From Rhodocollybia butyracea (Eukaryota > Basidiomycota > Agaricomycetes > Agaricales > Omphalotaceae), in NCBI GenBank assembly GCA_015501585.1, contig JADNRY010000134.1, forward strand, positions 1 through 64,000: a stretch of DNA of 64,000 nt, in the 5' to 3' direction. Below the pieces are notes generated by a model. The model made no database searches. It was not told where the DNA came from and worked only from the letters and a program-made list of their open reading frames with translations. Numbering within the stretch: position 1 is the first letter of the stretch; each line of letters begins with the position of its first letter. The position numbers were made by a program, and so were the translations under genes. Shown piece after piece: positions 24,586-36,858 of this stretch.

Positions 24586-26310
24586 TTGAACATAAAAGTC
24601 GCCCTCGTTCTGATCTTGTCTCCTCATATCCCTGTCATGGCTCAAGTTGAGTTGCTGGCTTCTGTCATACCCACCAGCGGCAGCCAATCCCAAAACCTCC
24701 GGGGCACATTGGACGATGGCCTGGAGAAGTTCGCTTCGACTAATCAATGGTCGCCGCCAGAAAAAGAAATTATGGACACTTTGGAAAAGGTCCGCCAGGA
24801 TCCCAAGTTGACAGAATCCTTCGACGAGAGATTCTTGAAAGAGTTGAAAAAGACTGAGACTCGCGAGCTCATGGACCAGGAGTTGGACAATCTCACCGAC
24901 ACCGTGCTCCGCATCAAACAGGACTTTGAGAAGGTCTCGACCACGCTCCTCCGGTTCGACAATCAAAGGTTCCGGAAGACAAACGAAGACGGATCGTCTG
25001 CAGGCGATTACATTGAGCCTCTCCAACCAAAGTGGCAAATATTCCAGGATGTAAGAAAAAAACCTTGCATGTTCTCTGTGCCTTCTAATGCTTGGAAACA
25101 GAGATTCAACGAAGTGTTGAACCAATCAAAAACTACAGCGGAACACGGAGCTTATGAAGCAAAACGTTCGTTTCGTTGCTTTAGCACGTCACTTGCCCCA
25201 CTAACTTGAGGTGAAGGATACCGCAGGGTCATCTTGGATATGGTGACAGACTCTTCGGTTGCTAGAGACGACGTTATGCGTGAGCTTGACGGTTTCATCG
25301 AGGCGAGATCTTTATAATTATTACCCATATACAGGGATTAGATGTTGACCGTTTCGCTAGACCATTGAAAAGTTGGAAGGCGAGAGTGCTCACTTCAAAG
25401 GCGACTTGGATGGTCTTCGTAGCAATATCAGCCGCTTTGGAACTGTCATGGATATCGCCATCGGTGATGCTGCTAGAAACTCCGATCAGGAAATCAAGTG
25501 TGTTGAGTATCACATTGGGCAAGTGCAGGCTGGTCTGGTCAAGTACCAAACCATGGTATGAATTTCTGCTCTCTCAATAATTTTGCGTCAATCTATGTAT
25601 AGGCAAACATCGCCTGGTGTTTCTTCTGTCCTGGAGTGGGTGGAACGACTGTGGGTGTTTTAGAAATAGGATCAGCAGTCCGGTGCGCAGTTGCAACGAT
25701 GACGCCAATAGGGTGGTGCGTTGCTGTTGTAAGTGTCGTTTATCAAGCGTAGGAAGATAAATCTCACTTTGTTTGTTACTATCAGTTGGCCGTGCTCATT
25801 GCTATAGGGGCCCTTACTGCAAGCTTCACGAAGAAAGGCGACTAAAGTGGCATATGTCTCGCGTAGTGGCTGACAGACAACGACGTAGATTTGCAGAAAC
25901 AACTCGATAAACTAGACGAAAATTTTAACGATCTGCAGAAACAGAAGAGAGAGATCAACTCGCTTAAAACTGTTTTTGTAAAGGCCAAGGGGCAGATCAC
26001 AGATGTCTCCAATTCCATTAACACAATTGCTTGCATCTGGAGCACTGTACGTGACTATTTTGGTTGATTATGTGGACCTCACTTTTTCGGTAGTTCAAGC
26101 TCGAAGCTCACGCGTTAAAGGCCGCACTAAGCGACTCCAAGACCACAATAACCGCGCCTGGCTTGCTTCGTCAGATTCAATTGGCCCAGGAACAATATCA
26201 CATATTGCAGGCAGACCTTGAGACATATGCCACCAAGATGGCTGCAGTAGAGTAAAAAGCGTCAAGACTCAAGTTGGCACACTACGGAATAAAAGAGAGC
26301 TGGGTATGCA
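24586..26310 (+). pseudogene. Pore-forming-toxin-like helical protein (ClyA/XaxA-type layout), probably degenerating
   Basis: The first exon (24586-about 25050) begins with a hydrophobic, signal-like stretch and continues as long amphipathic helices (EKEIMDTLEKVRQDPKL, ELDNLTDTVLRIKQDFEKV). Further exons near 25110, 25225 and 25370-25555 add coiled coil. A hydrophobic Gly-rich hairpin is encoded at about 25604-25845 (GVGGTTVGVLEIGSAV, then LAVLIAIGALTASF). Long coiled coils follow to about 26250, with a Trp residue (IACIWST) before the last one. Helices, a hydrophobic head and helices again are the hallmark of alpha-helical pore-forming toxins of the ClyA/HBL/XaxA type. That is a fold-level inference, not a sequence match. 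Breaks occur between 25843 and 25878 (in-frame stop, no workable intron) and at about 26252 (stop, with the helix continuing in another frame), so the gene is probably non-functional. Confidence 0.4.
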
Positions 26311-28788
26311 GTAGATCTTGTATAATACATGTCGAAGGAGAGAGTTCGGGACATTGAGGATGAACGACGTTACGACCCTGAGAAAGACTCCGTTAGGCCA
26401 ACCTGCAAGACGAGAGGGGTGCGGCAACCCTTCTGCATTGCGTGGGTCCGTAGTCTTCAAACTTCAAGCCTCGTCCGTATTCGGTGATCGTGGATAAGGA
26501 GGATATTTCTGGTCTGCTTGAAAGCAGACTCTTGATAGAAACAACCTATGGTTTAGGTTGAAGCACTTCGACAGAAACATGTTGAGAGTAATCCTGATTC
26601 CAGAGAGATATCATAGTGAGTGTATAAAAGACAAACGGGTCGTAGACGATTGCGACGACGTGGTGGTCCAAGTGAAAGAATGACTGGATTATCTAATGTA
26701 ATAACGCCCCAGATGTTTTTTCGTGTTGTGTTCAGCTCAGGTTCAGCTCGTCCTTTATCGGCGCCTGTTAACTTGCTTGCCCACGGAGATCATCGATCAT
26801 CCTCCAAATCCTACCGTGGTTATCATTTCATCTTGGCAGGTATGCATAAATGTCCTGTACGCAGCCGGCAAAACATATGCGGGACATGCGCTCACATACA
26901 ACGCCAGCGCTAGTATACCTCTCCTGCGTAGTACCTGCTACAATGACCGGGACGCAGAAGCCCTCGAGACGTTCATTATATCCAACGAGCTAATTGATGA
27001 TGACACATTATCCATTATGGCGGCAAAGCGCGCAGGTTCAGCTGAGCGGAGAACATGGATATCGTCTTATTAGGTTGGAAATCAATCTTTTTCGACCGAT
27101 GATATCGACGGATCTGTCAACCTTCGGGATATTCAATATTTATCGAGTAGGTGGTTCAAAGGGTTACATTATCAATGGCAACGAGAAAACCATCGTGTCC
27201 AGAAGTTGTTGATTCTTGCGATAAAGGCACGCCGGTCAGCTTCCACGCTTGATTTTCTCGTCTTGTAATGCTAACCTCAATAATCTATAGGCTAGGCCAA
27301 TGGATAGCCTATCTTTGCCATGTACTCTTATCCCAATCTCCCCTACATCATCCTCACACTTGGTCCGATGCATCCGCTCCAAAAGCTCGGACTTGTTACC
27401 TTCTCGCAGTTGAGCTTGGTTAATCTCATTCGGGAGTCTGATGAGGAGACTCGGGAGATGGAGATATCGTTCGGATGTCCATACCGGCTCGTACGCAGGT
27501 TTCAGGAATTTGAGGATATGGTGCGTACAAGAAACCTTCTGAAGTTTGTACATAGCTCACGTATCACGATGCTTTAGCACTATATTATCTCTACAAATTC
27601 TGGACGAATACATCCTTCGTGTCAAAACCCGTTCTATTGAATTGCCTCCTACTCGTATAACTAAACCTACTTCCGAATTCACCTCAACTTCGGGCCAAAC
27701 TACAACTTTTGTAATGTGGAGCTCTCGAATGTCGAATGTCGAAATTCAAAACGTTGATATGGATATGAAAAAGAACATAGTCGAAATGCTAGCATCCGAT
27801 GTTATCCAGGGCCTGTTTTTTTGTTGTCGATGTTAGCATTACTAGGCGTGATATGACATCGCAGACGCCGCTGTTGGATGTGCGTTGGCGGGGACATACG
27901 CAATGACGGAACGTATCCCAATCGAGCTCGGGGTTTCGAGCGAGCCAGGGGTCTTCTCAGACTCATATGTACTCATCCTTCTTTTCTTAATTCTTCTCCA
28001 CCTCAAAACCTCAACTATCTATTGAGTTCACCTGAACTTATCCTTGACCACAGATCCGTCCACAAACTCCGACGCCGTCCAAGCCCGCCCATCATCCCCG
28101 TGGGCACGTATGTATGCCTCGGGGGCTCAGGACTTGCGCGCGGTGTGGGTTGAACTACGGAGGGGGTCAACGAAGAGGGAAGTAGTGAGGTGTCGGGTTT
28201 TGATGATATCAATAGCAAGAGATTGTTCCAGAGCATCAACATATTTCTTTGATTCAGTCTTATGATCATCGAGTTTATGACCTGATTTACTGCTGATTTT
28301 ATTTCTTGTTCTACATAGAGGATATAACCTGTGCCCTACTGGATATATTCGTACTCGAGAATCGGCTGGGGGGGTTTTGGAACCGGCGGCGTAAAGTCTC
28401 GTAAAGCCCAAGGCATAGGAAATTGTAAGTAGGAACAAGTTACACTGAATCGGGCAGAAACTGAAGCGCTTTGCGAATTTCAAGTTGCATCGTGACCTTG
28501 CACGCAGCAAACGCCAATTCATGGTTACCTAGCACACGTTTGTCTACTTTCCTTCAGGCAAAAAATATCACCCTTGCATGATTTGACGCTAGTGCTCTCA
28601 AAATACTGACTCGCTTCAAGCAGTCGGTGCTGCGGGACTGGTAATGTTGAGAACACTTCATATAATGGACTCAATAAATTTGTACATGAACAAGTTATGA
28701 GAAGACCTAAGGGAGAAAAAATCTGGTTAGCTTGCGACGTTCACTACCACTATGCAACTCGACTAACCAAACATCGCGACGTTCAGCT
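26311..28788. other. Decayed coding-like region, no gene model
   Basis: Isolated plus-strand fragments look coding, for example the stretch near 26880-27070 containing ALETFIISNELIDDDTL and another near 27090-27170. On the minus strand 27240-27550 is open. None could be linked through splice sites or matched to a family. The fragments may be remnants of one large gene downstream of the pore-former-like region. Confidence 0.3.
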
Positions 28789-29139
28789 TCAGTTCGGGAT
28801 ACATTGGAGCGTGAAGGAGGATTGAGTCGGAAATTCAGCAGGCTGGCATTCCCCAAAGCCAGCAAAGTCGACAGCGTCGAATGCACACTCAAGAGTACCA
28901 AATTGGACGGGAGTCTCGCAGAACGTGCCGTCTGTGTCGGTGATAATGACCGAGCTTCCAAGGATGGGAATACAATTGCAGAGTTCTCCGCCCCCAGGGC
29001 AGCTCCCATTAGCTATGAGGCTTCCGCCAGAGGTGCCACAAGTGGCGTCGGTGTACTGGGACCAGATCGCGGCGGTGACACCATAGACGCTATAACCGAG
29101 AATGGTCGCAACGACGGTAAGTGAGAGGTTGAACTTCAT
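28789..29139 (-). CDS. Small secreted cysteine-containing protein, 116 aa
   Basis: An intronless frame with a clear signal peptide (MKFNLSLTVVATILGYSVYG, cleavage near VTA). The mature part has Cys in DATCGTSGG, SCPGGGELCNCI, TFCETP, ECAF, ECQP and LQCIPN, eight in total and so compatible with four disulphides. It is rich in Gly, Thr and Ser. It is extracellular, with effector, hydrophobin-like or wall-associated roles all possible. It is not a class I or II hydrophobin because the CC doublets are missing. The start is the only ATG upstream of the signal peptide. Confidence 0.7.
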   Translation of the reverse strand: MKFNLSLTVVATILGYSVYGVTAAIWSQYTDATCGTSGGSLIANGSCPGGGELCNCIPILGSSVIITDTDGTFCETPVQFGTLECAFDAVDFAGFGECQPAEFPTQSSFTLQCIPN

Positions 29140-31043
29140 GTTAATACTGCCTGAAAAAATTTCAGTCAGATACCAACGGAAGGGCAGTTAGATAAGTAGA
29201 TACCTGAAAGCTTGGTCCTGTGGAGGGATTGGAGATTTCTCGATATGTAGGCCACCTTTTATACCATCCACATTCAGAGTGTATGCATGCCGTCAAAGAC
29301 ATGGAAATGGAGATATTCCTGGTGCCTTCCATATTCGTAAACGTGTCATATTTGCCTACTCATTTCGATCATTTCGTGCATCATTTCGTGCATCTTAAGA
29401 CCTTCCTTCTTTTGTCCCTTTGCCACGGTGAGACATCTTTTACTTCTATGCTCTCATTGACAAAGCATTTCTGATTCTCCTGCATTCACATCCAGATCCA
29501 AACTTGTCGGATCGCAGCAAGGAATTTATTACTTCGTATTGAGACTCTACCTGTTGGCGATTCGAAGTTCACCTAGATACTAGACTCATTGTTCTACTTC
29601 GGCCTGACTGCCAAATTGTTGGTTCCCAAGATTCCAGTTTAGTCTCGCAGTTCTGATTAGATGATCTTGTGTCGAAAGTATATCGTTCTGGGGACGCGGT
29701 AGAAATGTTGAGTGCGCTGTGAGACCGTTTATCTGATAATCAAGCCGCATTGATTGAGACAGGCAGATGCAAAGTTGTTTCATCAGTAAATCGAGTGAGG
29801 GTACCAGTACCTGCTTCTCCGGCTGCAAGTCAGAAATAACTTCTCTTCCTTAATTCCGCAGGGCGAGAAGTTCAATACAAATACCAGGCTCTAAACACCT
29901 GATTTTGTCGCAAAATTAGTACGCTGAAGGGGTGTTGATCAACTTTTCTCTGTGTAAACCCACCGTAAAAGAGCCAGTTGATGAAAGAAATGCTAGGTAA
30001 ATGACTTCAGTTCTCAAAAGCATCAGCTGTGCGACTTGAAACCTTGGGTTTGTGTTCATGACGGCTAAGTGCTGCGCGTTACAAGGTCGTATCTAGATCC
30101 ACCTGGCGACTCGGGTATTCCTTTTCGATATTTTACAGTTCTTCCACGGTTTTCACAGCTGATGCGATTTCATTCTCGCATTGTTCTGATAGGAAATTTA
30201 GAATGAGTCTTGGAGGGATTAGAACACGTACGTACCAATCTCTAACGCAGCAGTTTGACATTCTTTCCGTTTTGTCTGGACAACAACGGCTTGTTTTTGT
30301 ACCACCGGCGGGCTGAAAGGGACTTTGTACTTCTTGCTTTGTATGTCCATCGATGAGACATTGGACACGCCAAACTGAAAAACAGGGATTAGCAGTGGTG
30401 AATCAGCCAACGGAAGTTCACGCACTTGTGATCTGCCCATTGGTTTCCTGCCACGTCGCCTCTTTCATCGCTGTGTCCCGCTGCTCCTGTTTGACCGTTC
30501 CATAGGGCACGTGGTATATATCTCTGTTTTTTGCTGATGCAGCTTGGGTACTCTATCGAAACGAGTCGGAGAGGGTGACGGGTCGCACTCCAAACTTGAG
30601 AAACTCTGGTCATCTGATGCACCCGATAAGTATGTTTGACTCAAGCTCACTTCAAGTTTTGAACATGCTGCCTAGCCGCTAGCCGCTCCCGTTCTACATG
30701 ACTCCGAAGATCTGTGTCATACCCATCCCTTCTCGTACTTGTCTTTTTCTCCCGGTATCCTTCCGATTATACGAACATCAGGAGTCCTGTACCTCCCTTC
30801 GCCTTCCCCAACGCCTATTGTTATCTAATATATCATTCGTGCTATCCCCGGCCGATTAGGAATGGAAAGGATTTACGCAGATTTTACGGCGAAAAACATT
30901 ATCAGGGAGATCATCAGGAGATCAGGGCGATAACTATAAACGAGACTAAAACAGACTACTATAAACTACTATAAAACACAGTCAAAACATCTGCCATCGT
31001 TTAGCGAAGGCTAAAAGTTCTTCCGTAGTCTTTCGATTACTGC
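29140..31043. other. Intergenic with a possible small minus-strand fragment
   Basis: Around 30650-30220 on the minus strand, two open pieces can be joined across a short intron (HSDERGDVAGNQWADHK, then FGVSNVSSMDIQSKKYKVP). They match no known family and lack a convincing start and end. The rest shows nothing. Confidence 0.3.
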
Positions 31044-31144
31044 TATAAATAGAGACAGTTGACACAAAGGTTCGCTGGCGCTGGTTCGGTAGGTTCCCCT
31101 TACACTTCTTCCTTCACTAATAACTGATATATTTATGCGTTCAG
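31044..31144 (+). promoter_or_regulatory. TATA box and conserved 5'-UTR intron of secreted family copy 1
   Basis: TATAAATA lies at 31044-31051. The family leader AAGGTTCGCTGGCGCTGGTTCG follows, then a 56-nt intron (31089 GTAGGT to 31144 CAG) with a CTAATAAC branch-like site. The exon after it begins CTCGAACTCTGG. The same arrangement precedes the other four family members. Confidence 0.65.
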
Positions 31145-31285
31145 CTCGAACTCTGGGAACTGATATACCCATCATCAAGGAGATCTCTTTATCTTTATCT
31201 TGGTTTCACCTTTTACAGTGATAGTACGTGTGGCTCATGTTCAATTTTTAGTCGTACTTATTCCGAATCTCCCAAACCAAAAGCC

Positions 31286-31942
31286 ATGCCCACAATACGA
31301 ATTCTACTCGCTTTGTTGTGTCTCTCAGCCACGTTTCTCAATGCTACAGTTGCCTCTCCGCTCATTCCTGTCACCAATGGTCTTTCCAGAATGACCAGAA
31401 CTGTTGAAAATACTAGACGAGCTCCCATTAGACACAGAAAGAAGAAAAGTAGTATGTCTACTCATCTTCTTACTTACCAGAACAAGCTGATGCATGCCTA
31501 TTTATGCAGAACCACGTATTCAAGTTCCGGTTCAGCTCTGGATTAATGACAAGGGCAACTACTTTCAACACTGGGCGCTCATAATCAATCGTATCCACGG
31601 CTTTGACGCTGGGTGGTCAACGATGATGACAATATCAAGGAGGCACCTCTGAAACCTCAGCACTTTGATTATAGACCGTATAAGCAATCAAAGCTTCTAG
31701 ATATTGGTTGTACGGCGGGCTTCAACACCAAGAGAGAGATGTATGATGTCTTCTCTCAGTTGACAAACATCCACATGATCCTTAAGCCAACTGAGGTTGG
31801 GGGAAATTGCATGGACTACGTGAAAATGGCATTGGAAGTGCTGTTGAAGGGAGGTCATATACCAAAGATACCAACTAAATTCAGGGCGCTCTACAAGAAT
31901 GAGTATGAGAAGGTCCGGAGAGTGGTTTATCAGCTCGATTGA
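31286..31942 (+). pseudogene. Secreted permuted papain-like family, copy 1 (frameshifted)
   Basis: Exon 1 (31286-31451) encodes a signal peptide (MPTIRILLALLCLSATFLNA) and a basic linker with dibasic sites. An intron spans 31452-31509. Exon 2 has the family His-Trp motif (FQHWALII) and, later, the Cys core (VGGNCMDYVKMAL). Between them, near 31608, one base appears to be missing in a G run (GCTGGGTGGTC). One more G would keep the frame, so this may be a sequencing error. It is otherwise equal in length and motif order to copy 2. Confidence 0.7.
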
Positions 31943-32085
31943 AGCGCGCAGGATAGAGTAGTGAACTGTAGTATGTACATATCACTCTGAACCGATTTCC
32001 AAACTACAATTCTGGTGAAGCTGATGATGTATGTATTCAAGATAATGGTGAAGAGCTTTGCTGATTTGCTTAGCCCATACAGAAT

Positions 32086-33125
32086 TCAAGTCCTAAACCG
32101 TTTACTGTCTGCCCGTACGTTTTTCCCGTCCGAGACCGCTGCTAATAGAAGGTCAAGATCACCACCATCTCCAGGCGTTTCTCGTTCCTTCGCATTCGCG
32201 ATTCTCTGATAAACATGCGCTGTACCCTCGTATATGCGAGCAATTCCTTCGTCCTCAACGAATTTGGCGACCTCCTGCATTTCATCGACAAAACGATGTG
32301 CTTTGGGGGTAACGTGGGGTATGAGAAGGATCAGTTGGTCAAGGAAGGATGGCTGGGAAACAGTGAGGGAGTGTAGGAGCCCTTGAGCCGTCGATGGGGA
32401 GGAGGCATGGGAGGCTGATGAAGTGATGGTGTTGTTAGAATGAGAAATAAGTAGAGAAGCAGTAGTAACAGACCGATAATCATTGAAGTGAACAATGCCA
32501 TAGCACCCTTAACCACGCCCTTCAGGATGATGAGCAAAAGAGAGCATTTAGGATGCAGAATTGTACATACAGAATTAACCATTTTTACTGCACTGGCATC
32601 ACCTATTCCAGATCCTTCGCCTTTGAGAGAAAATGGGTTAAGACCATACTTTCTCAAAGTGACGTCCAATTCATCCAAGTCTGCTTCATCCTGTTTATCG
32701 GCACAGATATAAAGTCCTGGATTGAACGCGTCTGAAGGTGGACCTCCTACGATTGCGCCGTCAATAAATGTCACCCCGGTGCCAACAAAGAGTTGAGCCA
32801 TTTGCTTTGCAGTTTGGGGATTAACGGCGTTGCAATCAGCAAATATCACCTTTCGAGAAAGGGACATCTCTTTGGAGGTGTTGGCTATCACCTGTGCGAT
32901 GGCTAATGCATCTGCTGGTGGGACCACGCTGAGGATATACGTGGCCTGGGAGATGATATCAGGATAGGATACGTGCTTCATTCCGCATTCTGTAGCACGG
33001 TGCCAGCTCGCTTCAGATCTGCCATCGAGATTAGTTAGAATTGTTCCTGCTCCGAATTGGGCCATGCGATGAGCTATTTTTGAGCCCATTTGTCCAGCAC
33101 CGATTAGAGCAATCGTAGACGACAT
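32086..33125 (-). CDS. 6-phosphogluconate/3-hydroxyisobutyrate dehydrogenase-like oxidoreductase
   Basis: This is a predicted NAD(P)-dependent beta-hydroxyacid dehydrogenase-like enzyme. The N-terminal Rossmann fold starts MSSTIALIGAGQMGSKIA with the GAGQMG cofactor motif. The substrate motif region contains FIDGAIVGGPP. The putative catalytic Lys is in GIGDASAVKMVNS. The C-terminal helical part (GVVKGAMALFTSMIIG, then QPSFLDQLILLIPHVTPKAHRF) fits the DUF1932 type of C-terminal domain. Two introns lie near 32570-32525 and 32480-32415. The start at 33125 is chosen because the Rossmann strand begins directly after it. The substrate is unknown. It is convergent with the copy 1 secreted gene, 3' to 3'. 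Confidence 0.8.
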
Positions 33126-33533
33126 GATGTAAAGTGCTGAAAGTGGTGAGTCATGAAATTCTTCGCAGGAACAGGCAGGTCCGGTCCGAGAGTAGCGAGA
33201 GTGCTTCGGCATTGGCGAGTTGGTTGATGTACACGCTTTTGCATCTTGTTAGTGTAGTTTGCAGACGACTTGAGAGCTCGAAATGATTTAGGCGCCTAGG
33301 CTCGTAGAAGTTTACCGCTTTGACCTCGTGACTTTGCGTCCACCACCACACCACTACCGAACATGATGCAAACGAGTGTTCCCTTCGCAAAAGACAGCTA
33401 GCTAGGCTATAACATGCCACTCTTTGAGGCTCTCTCAAACACCGATTAGTACTTAGTACTTATGCGGCTTTCAATAACAACTACGTAACTCCGCACCAAG
33501 GACGCCTCGGATTCGCCCAAAGGGTATAAGAGC

Positions 33534-35862
33534 TTGGCCTTGCACTCGCAGCTGTTTCAAATTATGCTCACAAACTCATCCTCGCCGTCTGCTTCATTGG
33601 CTCCCTCTGCTCCAGGGCTGGTCAGAGTAAAATCTCTTATTCGGGCGAATACCATGTACCGCACAATGATAGGCAAACATCAGAGCCAAAAGTCTTCCGA
33701 GTTCCATTATAGCAGTTCTCGGGAACTGTCTCCGCAAATATCGTCTCTCGAAACAATAGCGCATCCTATGTGCGCAAACTACTCAACTACGCCTGCATCG
33801 TCGCCACGGATGTGCCCTGAACAAGGTTTTATACTGTGTCCTCGGGTGAGACTCGTTACTGATAACTATGCATACTAAAGACTTACACTCAACGTTCTAG
33901 TGTAAACTGGTCAAAGTCAGTACTCAAACAATCCTAAAGCTTATGACCAAGTCTCACATCACTCCAGTATTGTTCCGAAAGATGCAAGAAACAGCACTGG
34001 CCCATGCATAGCTCTATGTGCACACATCCATATCTCGAAGAAAACTGGCAGCCTAGGTGGATTTTACAGGACCGACCGCCTTCATTTGCGTGTGCCTCGA
34101 CCAGCTTCTCTCCGTCTTCCTTTATCTTTCCGGCCTTCGATGTGCTTAACCTGTCTCAGAACGAAGGTGAAGAAGTTACTCGATAAGCATTACAAAATCT
34201 GCTTCACAGGTACGATCATCTTTCGTTCATAACTTCTGCTGGTATCTAATTTGCCCCCTCATGTAGCTTGTGGAGATATCAGGAACCTCGTCAATACAGT
34301 CAACAACCTTTCTAAAGATTTCCAGGGAAAATTGGACGTTCTCTTGAATAATTCTGATCCCATTATCACGAATCGTATCCTTGTCATTCTCTACGCCCTT
34401 CTTACCCCTGGACCTTCCTTCGACGAAGCTGCCGAGCTAGCTGTCCACCTAATGTACTCATCCGTACTTTCTGCCCCTACCGCGACTTATCTCAAATGTT
34501 GTCTTGACGACATCTACGGAACCCAATCCAAAGGCAGCGACATTTCCTTCCAAGTAAGCCTGGATACAAGAGGTAAAGGCAAAATATACTCCCTCCAGAC
34601 TGTTTCTGGAGTCAAACAGCCTTTGGAGATGTTCGCGTCAACGTATGGTTTGGTCCAGGCACTGAAGGACCTACGTAGGGTACTCGATGCGCCTGAGAAT
34701 GCGGACTCGTGGGATCGGTTCCTTTTCAAGCTGAGACCAAGCCATCGGATGGCGTTCAAGAGATTTCGAGAAACTGGCGTGTTGGCCCCGTTCTCGGCTG
34801 ACACGAGTAACTTTACCCAACCAAATCGGTATGATTCAACCTACCCGCAGGTGATTTCTTGCAGCTGATGTTTATTTTCCAGTCTCATGTTCTCTGCTCA
34901 AGGCGAATGGCTTGGCCGAAGTGACTCTAACCCGTTCCAAGGCTGGGACATCGAACCAGGTTTCAAATCCTCCATGGTCGAATCCGCCGACATCTTCGGC
35001 TGTCTCTTCTTCTACCTCAAGTCCCAATTCCGCCAATTTGCATATCAAGTTCAAAAGCTCGAGATCAACTTCATCGTCACCCAGTTTGACCCTCAAATTT
35101 TGGCTAAGGGTATCTCGGCTGGTGTCATACCGATTTTTGAGGGAGCATGTTTCGACAGGATCGATACGAGGGATATGATGGATGATATTGGGATTGAAGC
35201 ATGTTTGGCTGACTGGGGTCCTCTGTTGAACCAGGGAAATGCAACTGCCTCGTTGTTGATGCATTCCAGGGCATGGCATAATGGACGACCGTATGCGTTG
35301 GCGAGATGTAATCCCCGTATGGCACTGATGATGTTCATGCACAAATGCTTACAGATCCCTGGCCTTGTGAGTGCCATTGAGAATACCCGAGGGTCACTTG
35401 TGTATTAATTGTTTCGCACAGAAAATCAAGCTCGAAAGCGTTTTCACACAAGGCCTACGTTCTCCGGCGCTTCTTCGCCTCATTGAGTCGCTGGACGCGT
35501 TCTATGACCACGACGATGTATTCCATGAGCTTCTGGTATATGAACACGCAAATTCTGCTGCCGCTGCTGTTCATCTTCATCTAAGGCCTCGTCACAAAAT
35601 ACATCCGAAGGTTCGTGTGTTTCCACTCTGTTATTTTTTTTTACTAATCTCTGTGTCTTCCAACTCACAGCGCTTTGGTGTCCCACTGACGGCGTCTGAA
35701 CACCAGCTTCCTGACGTCTCCAAAAGCAAGTTTTATGACTTGGGTGGGTATTCTCCTCTTGGAGTAGCAGAAAGCTCAAGCTTACTGGGTCTATTCGCAG
35801 CATCTCTTAATGAGGTTGACTTTTCTGCGCGGTTCTTAGAGTTTGGTTGGAACAGCGGTTGA
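33534..35862 (+). CDS. MYND zinc finger - DUF4470 protein
   Basis: The N-terminal MYND-type zinc finger is split over three exons. It gives Cys residues in HPMCANYS, CPEQGFILCPRC and YCSERCKKQHW, ending PMHSSMC. The first two introns, at about 33850 and 33921-33967, fall inside it. DUF4470 follows (FPAFDVLNLSQNEG, then TACGDIRNLVNTVNNL). The rest is the large C-terminal region common in basidiomycete members (NPFQGWDIEPG, HKCLQIPGL, ending RFLEFGWNSG). The function is unknown, and MYND fingers usually bind proline-rich partners. Near 34168 the frame slips by one base between NEG and KKLLDKHYK, an extra base, so the gene is either damaged or mis-sequenced. The start at 33534 is tentative. Confidence 0.75.
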
Positions 35863-36424
35863 TCTGAGATGGAAGACTAGTAAGCAATGAGTTTTTGTAT
35901 AGATAATTTAACATTATACCCGTTAAAAGTACTGTAGCTCGAAGAAACCAGGTTTGTAACTTAGCCTCTTCAAGTTGCAATGCAAGTGCCGATGATTGAC
36001 TGCTGAGGTTCTAGATGTGACGGGATGCAAAACCTTTGTTCCACCCGTCATGGATGATACAATTACGAGGGTACTGCGCTGGAACGGTACGAGAAAACAA
36101 ATTTACCTGGAAGGCCCGCAAAGGCAAAATTCAGACAGGACCCGCATCTAACTACGGCAACCCAATAGAAATCCAGAGTTTGGCACATGCTATACCATGA
36201 GGTCGCCAAATCTATCAATCCCAAGTACTATTCCAAAGTACTTCCGATTTCCGAGAGTCGGGGGCCCCGTTGGTCAGACCCGTATAAAATCACATACATT
36301 ACCCAGTTTATGCTCTCCAATGAGCACGGTCTTGTACACACACTTCCCCAATCATCTTTTCCCAGTGTCGCACCTGAGCAGGACTCGGTCACAATCTTCA
36401 AAAAAAAAAACAACCTAAGAAAAT

Positions 36425-36858
36425 ATGTGTCCTACTCTTGTTCAAGTCGCTGCTATCATTCTCGCCTTCTCGAGTCCCGTCATGTCCTTGCCGCAAGGCG
36501 CGATGAATTTCGAAATTGCACTATACCATGAGGAATGTGGCTCTAGCTCTCCTGGTACACCAATCATTTGGCGGGGGTCGAACATACCTATTGCCCCATC
36601 ATGGGAAGACAAGCAGACATCCCACACTACCCCCTGGAAATGCTTAAAATTCCCAACTCCATTTCCTGCGAACTGCGAGTATGTGCATTCTCTAATGGAG
36701 TTATCTCTGGGCAAAAAATCGTTTTTCTAAATTCATTGCACCGCAGATATCTGATCACCTCCAAGTACAAATCCGGCCGTGGACCAATCCATGCTGGGAC
36801 AGAAATCAAGCATCAGTTCGACGATATTTCATACACTTGCCACGTCGGACATTATTAG
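36425..36858 (+). CDS. Small secreted cysteine-containing protein, copy 1, 121 aa
   Basis: Exons 36425-36678 and 36747-36858 sum to 366 nt with a 68-nt intron. The signal peptide is MCPTLVQVAAIILAFSSPVMS. The mature protein has Cys in EECGSSS, PWKCLKF, PANCEY and SYTCHVG, and a hydrophilic middle (PIIWRGSNIPIAPS). The stop TAG at 36856 replaces a CAG present in copy 2, so this version lacks the last ten residues (tail KRPTDEAFAIGAD still visible downstream). The loss may be tolerated. The family is unknown. It is extracellular, perhaps effector-like. Confidence 0.6.

Noticed and set aside
24523..25125. 200-codon minus-strand frame
   Set aside because: It is antisense to the helical exon at 24586, which has better splice continuity and composition.
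28127..28522. 131-codon minus-strand frame
   Set aside because: No recognised motif and poor composition. It overlaps other equally open frames.
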